NCBI RefSeq assembly: GCF_006539985.1
Contig: NZ_BJOB01000001.1
Span: 1-64,000 of the forward strand
DNA from: Kurthia gibsonii
GTDB taxonomy: Bacteria > Bacillota > Bacilli > Bacillales_A > Planococcaceae
Length of the DNA stretch: 64,000 nucleotides
Direction: 5' to 3'
Shown one piece after another: positions 60,645-64,000 of this stretch (the stretch's first letter is position 1; each line of letters opens with the position of its first letter). The position numbers were made by a program, and so were the translations under genes. The notes beneath the pieces are model-generated. The model did not search any database, had not been told where the DNA came from, and saw nothing but the letters and a program-made list of their open reading frames with translations.

Positions 60645-61289
60645 ATGAAAAAGAGTAAGTATGGACTACTATTATTTATGGTGATGGCACTCATCACATT
60701 GTTAGCAGCATGTAGTTCAGATAAAAAAGAATCAAAAGAACCTGAAACAAATTATGCATCAGAAGTAAAAGAGAATCCGATTGTGACAATCACAATGGAA
60801 GATAATCAAAAAATTCAAATGGAGTTATATCCAAAAAAAGCACCGAATACAGTTGCGAACTTTATTTCATTAATTAAAAAAGGCACATATGACGGAACAA
60901 TCTTCCATCGTGTCATTCCGGACTTTATGATTCAAGGTGGAGACCCAGATGGGAATGGTACAGGAGGTCCTGGCTATGAAATCAAAGGAGAGTTCTCTAA
61001 AAATGGTTTTGACAATGATTTAAAACATACACGTGGTGTTGTATCAATGGCACGCAGTCAAAATAATGACTCAGCAGGTTCACAATTCTTCATTATGGTG
61101 GCAGATACACCGAGTTTAGATGGTGATTATGCGGCATTTGGAAAAGTGACATCAGGCATGGATGTTGTAGATCAAATTGTAAAAGTTGAACGTGATGGCT
61201 CGGATAAGCCGAATAAAGATCAAAAGATGAAAAAAGTCGAAGTTGATACAAAAGACTTTGATTACCCAGACCCATTAAAAGTAAAATAA
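60645..61289 (+). CDS. Lipoprotein peptidyl-prolyl isomerase (cyclophilin type)
   Basis: 214 residues. A lipoprotein signal peptide (LLAACSS, lipidated Cys23) is followed by a charged spacer and a cyclophilin domain (about 45-205) with the active-site FHRVIPDFMIQGGDP and GSQFFIMVAD. It assists folding of exported proteins at the outer face of the membrane. The ATG at 60645 has gggagg upstream. Confidence 0.94.
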   Translation: MKKSKYGLLLFMVMALITLLAACSSDKKESKEPETNYASEVKENPIVTITMEDNQKIQMELYPKKAPNTVANFISLIKKGTYDGTIFHRVIPDFMIQGGDPDGNGTGGPGYEIKGEFSKNGFDNDLKHTRGVVSMARSQNNDSAGSQFFIMVADTPSLDGDYAAFGKVTSGMDVVDQIVKVERDGSDKPNKDQKMKKVEVDTKDFDYPDPLKVK

Positions 61290-61296
61290 AGATTTG

Positions 61297-61343
61297 AAAA
61301 ATCATCCTAAGTTGTCCACAATACAATAAAGGATGATTTTTTT
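61297..61343 (+). terminator. Terminator after the cyclophilin gene
   Basis: An aaaatcatcct/aggatgatttt stem with a run of seven T. A DnaA-box-like ttgtccaca lies in the loop. Confidence 0.85.
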
Positions 61344-61394
61344 GAAAAGATATCCACATGTGTATAACTTATACTAGATGAAAAGGTATCCACA
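61312..61394. promoter_or_regulatory. Group of DnaA-box-like sites
   Basis: Four 9-mers each one base from the consensus occur in 83 bp: 61312-61320 (ttgtccaca), 61350-61358 (atatccaca), 61359-61367 (tgtgtataa) and 61386-61394 (gtatccaca). No perfect box is present. Confidence 0.4.
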
Positions 61395-61411
61395 AAGAGA
61401 GGATGATGAGG

Positions 61412-62341
61412 ATGAAGGGGATTTTAATTGGAGCAGGTGCTGTCGGAGAGAGAATACTTCAACAAGCAGCTAACTCCACCAGTGTAGAGATTGTAGCGAT
61501 GTACGATGCGAATATAGAGCGGTTACAGGAAATGACGGCGCGTTATAACATTCAAACAACGACTTCCATCGAAGAATTACTAGAGATAGAAGCGGACTTT
61601 GCATATATAGGTACACCACCAATTAGTCATATGTTTTTGACAGAAGGTTGTGCGAAAAAAGGATTACATGTTATTTGTGAAAAACCACTTGCTCACAATG
61701 AAGAAGAAGGAAAAAGAATGGTAGAAATTGCAAAAGTATATGGTGTTAAAACAGCTATGCACTTTCCAATGATATACGGGGAAGAGTTTTTATATGTAGA
61801 AAAAGCAATAGAGCAGCAGGAACTCGGTGATGTTATTCAGGTGGAGTTATCAACTTATTTTCCACAGTGGCCACGCCCATGGCAAGAAAATAATTGGATT
61901 CGTACGCGTGAACAGGGTGGTTTTATTCGTGAAATTTTCCCACACTATCTTCAAATGACAGAACGACTTTTTGGTGAAGGATCACTTCAATCTCATCAAA
62001 CAAATTATCCGCAGAATCCAGAGCTTTGTGAACAGAGTGTTTGTGCACTTGCACAACTTCCGGGAAATATTCCGTTTGTTTTACAAGGAGCGCATAGTGT
62101 CGCAGAACAAGAGCAAATAATCTATCGTATTCATGGTACGAAAAAGACCATGACCATTCGAAATTGGGCAGAATTATGGGTTAGTACACCTAACCAACCA
62201 GAACAACGACTAACATTACAAAAATCTAATATTTCTTTTTTAGATGAGGTTTCTCTCTATTTTCAGGGTAAAGGTTCAAACTACGTTTCATTTGAAGAAG
62301 GCGCGTCTGTCCAACATATAATTGATTCTTTATTAAAATAG
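61412..62341 (+). CDS. Gfo/Idh/MocA-type oxidoreductase
   Basis: 309 residues. The N-terminal NAD(P)-binding domain starts KGILIGAGAVGERIL; ICEKPLAHNEEEG carries the EKP motif with the conserved Lys. The C-terminal half is the substrate-binding alpha/beta domain. The family acts on sugars and related polyols; the substrate is unknown. The ATG at 61412 follows agagagg; ATGs at 61403 and 61406 are alternatives. Confidence 0.88.
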   Translation: MKGILIGAGAVGERILQQAANSTSVEIVAMYDANIERLQEMTARYNIQTTTSIEELLEIEADFAYIGTPPISHMFLTEGCAKKGLHVICEKPLAHNEEEGKRMVEIAKVYGVKTAMHFPMIYGEEFLYVEKAIEQQELGDVIQVELSTYFPQWPRPWQENNWIRTREQGGFIREIFPHYLQMTERLFGEGSLQSHQTNYPQNPELCEQSVCALAQLPGNIPFVLQGAHSVAEQEQIIYRIHGTKKTMTIRNWAELWVSTPNQPEQRLTLQKSNISFLDEVSLYFQGKGSNYVSFEEGASVQHIIDSLLK

Positions 62342-62351
62342 GAGTGAGTAT

Positions 62352-62849
62352 ATGAAAAAATTGTATATGAAGCAAAAAGTACTTAGCTTAAACAGTAAAT
62401 TTACAGTAAAAAATGAAGCTGAAGAAGATGTGTATCGTGTAGAAGGTAGTTTTTTACGTATTCCTAAAAAATTCTCTATTACAAATCAGCAGCAACAAGA
62501 GGTAGCGGCTGTAACCAAGAAAGTATTTAGTTTTTTGCCACGTTTTTTTGTAGAAGTAGAAGGGCAAGAAGTATTAACCATTAAAAAAGAGTTCTCTTTT
62601 TTTAAAGCGAAATATAGTATTGAGGGTCACGGAATTGAAGTGAGTGGAAATTGGTGGGATATGAATTTCGAAGTCTATCAAAATCGAACGTGTATCGGTT
62701 CGATTAGACAAAAGTGGTTTAGTTGGGGCGATAGTTATGAGATTGAAGTTTTAGATGAGGCGATGGAGATTATACTTGTAGCGATTGTTGTAGCAATTGA
62801 TTGCGTAAAAGCAGATGAACGTGCAGCAGCAGCATCTACATCTGTATAG
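62352..62849 (+). CDS. LURP-one-related protein (YxjI-like)
   Basis: 165 residues. It is a tubby-like beta-barrel fold protein with the family's pattern MKQKVLSLNSKFTVKNEAEEDVY, then DSYEIEVLDE and a C-terminal hydrophobic helix (MEIILVAIVVAIDCV). The role in bacteria is unknown; plant relatives act in defence, and a membrane or phospholipid-scramblase relation has been proposed. It lies 10 bp after the Gfo/Idh gene, likely in one unit. Confidence 0.85.
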   Translation: MKKLYMKQKVLSLNSKFTVKNEAEEDVYRVEGSFLRIPKKFSITNQQQQEVAAVTKKVFSFLPRFFVEVEGQEVLTIKKEFSFFKAKYSIEGHGIEVSGNWWDMNFEVYQNRTCIGSIRQKWFSWGDSYEIEVLDEAMEIILVAIVVAIDCVKADERAAAASTSV

Positions 62850-63038
62850 TTGACGTTACAGAATGATATGATAGCATTATTTCGTTATTTAAAGGGGTAA
62901 GAGAGTCATACCTAATTAAATAATGAAAAGGTGTGGATTACCGTTTAGAAGAAGATTTAACACATCTATAAAAAGATTTCGTTTCACTTTCATACGCTGT
63001 ATCATAGAGAGAGAATAAACGTATAGGAGAGAAGTGAA

Positions 63039-63662
63039 ATGGAATTAGAACGTATTCGACAGCAATTGCGTAAACCACAGCCGCTTTTTATTGGTGAAGA
63101 ACAAGCCTTCCGTTCTGCTGTTATTATTCCGTTGATTCAAAAAGAAGATGGGTGGCATATATTATTTGAAGTACGCTCTGCCACAATGCGTAAGCAGCCA
63201 GGAGATATTAGTTTTCCAGGGGGACAAATTGATGATACAGATGCTTCGATTATAGAAGCAGCAAAACGTGAAACAGAAGAAGAGTTAGGTGTTCGAAGAG
63301 AAGATATTCAAATCTTACAAGAGCTAAGTCCTCTTATCATGTCGCCATCTTTTGTCGTTTATCCTGTTGTTGCAGTGATTCCAGATGAAACGCACTACAC
63401 ATTAAATCCTGATGAAGTGGGATCTACGTTCACAATTCCTGTCGATTGGTTGTTAAGTCATGAAGCTTACCGTCATTATGTCCCAGTGAAACTACAACCA
63501 AAAGATGATTTTCCATATGATAAAATTGCGCGCGGAAGAGATTATAAATGGCGTTCTCGCGATATGGAAGAATGGTTTTATGAGTATGAGGGGCATACGG
63601 TATGGGGCTTAACAGCACGTATATTACGCTATGTGATTGAGCAATTAAAAAAAGATGCATAA
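63039..63662 (+). CDS. Nudix hydrolase, CoA pyrophosphatase type
   Basis: 207 residues. The Nudix box is visible in FPGGQIDDTDASIIEAAKRETEEELGV. Typical members hydrolyse CoA and its derivatives to 4'-phosphopantetheine and adenosine 3',5'-bisphosphate. The CoA assignment rests on the surrounding sequence (LFEVRSATMRKQPGDISFPGG). The ATG at 63039 follows aggagag. It stands alone with a terminator downstream. Confidence 0.9.
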   Translation: MELERIRQQLRKPQPLFIGEEQAFRSAVIIPLIQKEDGWHILFEVRSATMRKQPGDISFPGGQIDDTDASIIEAAKRETEEELGVRREDIQILQELSPLIMSPSFVVYPVVAVIPDETHYTLNPDEVGSTFTIPVDWLLSHEAYRHYVPVKLQPKDDFPYDKIARGRDYKWRSRDMEEWFYEYEGHTVWGLTARILRYVIEQLKKDA

Positions 63663-63665
63663 AAT

Positions 63666-63699
63666 AACAGGCGACGCATATTAAGCGAAGCCTGTTTTT
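63666..63699. terminator. Bidirectional terminator after the Nudix gene
   Basis: An aacaggc/gcctgtt stem with a T-run lies between convergent genes. Confidence 0.75.
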
Positions 63700-63701
63700 C
63701 A

Positions 63702-64000
63702 TTATGGTCGGAACATCGGTATTTTCTTAAGTATAGCAACTACTGGAATCGCTACAAGTAAACCTATACTGTTTTGTAGTAAGTTACCTGGAATCGATGT
63801 AGCTGGTGCAACCCAATTACCGAATAGGATACCTTCACATAAATAGTAACCTGCTAACATAACGGGGATAGAAGCTAAAATACCGACAATATTAAATGGA
63901 ATACTACGACCTTTACGACCACCATAGAAGGCGATAGAGCCAACAATATAGGCTTGTAATCCACGTGTTACGAATGTGAACGGAGCCCATAATGTCCAAT
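63702..64000 (-). CDS. ECF-transporter S component (partial, 3' end)
   Basis: The last 99 residues of a membrane protein whose start lies beyond the window. The visible part (WAPFTFVTRGLQAYIVG, FNIVGILASIPVMLAGYY, IPGNLLQNSIGLLVAIPVV) matches the integral S component of energy-coupling-factor vitamin transporters. The ligand cannot be told from this part. The frame runs open to the window edge and ends with TAA at 63702-63704. Confidence 0.78.
   Translation of the reverse strand, partial: WTLWAPFTFVTRGLQAYIVGSIAFYGGRKGRSIPFNIVGILASIPVMLAGYYLCEGILFGNWVAPATSIPGNLLQNSIGLLVAIPVVAILKKIPMFRP

Overview
The window is the replication-origin region of a low-GC Gram-positive bacterium (Bacillales). Gene order and protein sequences point to a non-spore-forming member of the Planococcaceae/Caryophanaceae, with Kurthia as a plausible genus; this is an inference from synteny, and no rRNA gene is present to test it. 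Genes read outward from oriC. The dnaA-dnaN-rlbA-recF-gyrB-gyrA block runs leftward on the minus strand, and the rpmH-rnpA-jag-mnmE-mnmG-rsmG-noc-parA-parB block runs rightward.

Layout. 1-8.6 kb: an HD-GYP protein, gyrA, gyrB, recF, rlbA and dnaN. 8.6-10.5 kb: a bipartite oriC flanking dnaA, with DnaA boxes on both sides and a DnaA-trio-like element in the dnaA-dnaN gap. 10.6-19 kb: rpmH to parB, with parS sites in recF, before noc and in parB. spoIIIJ is missing between rnpA and jag. 19-38.3 kb: conserved housekeeping genes (mscS, a DUF951 gene, ychF, rpsF-ssb-rpsR, yybS, gdpP, rplI, dnaC, purA, walRKHIJ, htrA, a CxxH/CxxC mini-protein, rlmH).

38.3-44 kb is an AT-rich accessory island that starts directly at the 3' end of rlmH, the position used by staphylococcal SCC elements. 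It holds a GHKL ATPase that appears fused to a PD-(D/E)XK nuclease (the best candidate for an undescribed defence gene), a decayed radC gene and another remnant, a MntA-HepT toxin-antitoxin pair, an rluF-type pseudouridine synthase and an Abi_2/AbiF-like HEPN protein. At 44.2-51 kb follow a CrtI-like oxidoreductase, a DUF1846 protein, an orphan N6-adenine methyltransferase and two unknown membrane proteins.

51-64 kb is a mosaic of stress, regulatory and transport genes. It includes a truncated serine recombinase, an AraC/effector-binding regulator, a histidine-kinase fragment, a MarR gene facing a quinone reductase gene broken by one stop codon, a MerR gene facing a PfpI-family gene through a 19-bp-spacer promoter, an NmrA-like protein, a long aminopeptidase P, an MFS transporter, a frameshifted ankyrin lipoprotein, a cyclophilin lipoprotein, a Gfo/Idh oxidoreductase, a LURP-one protein, a CoA-type Nudix hydrolase and the end of an ECF-transporter S component. 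No tRNA, rRNA, CRISPR array or intact insertion sequence was seen.
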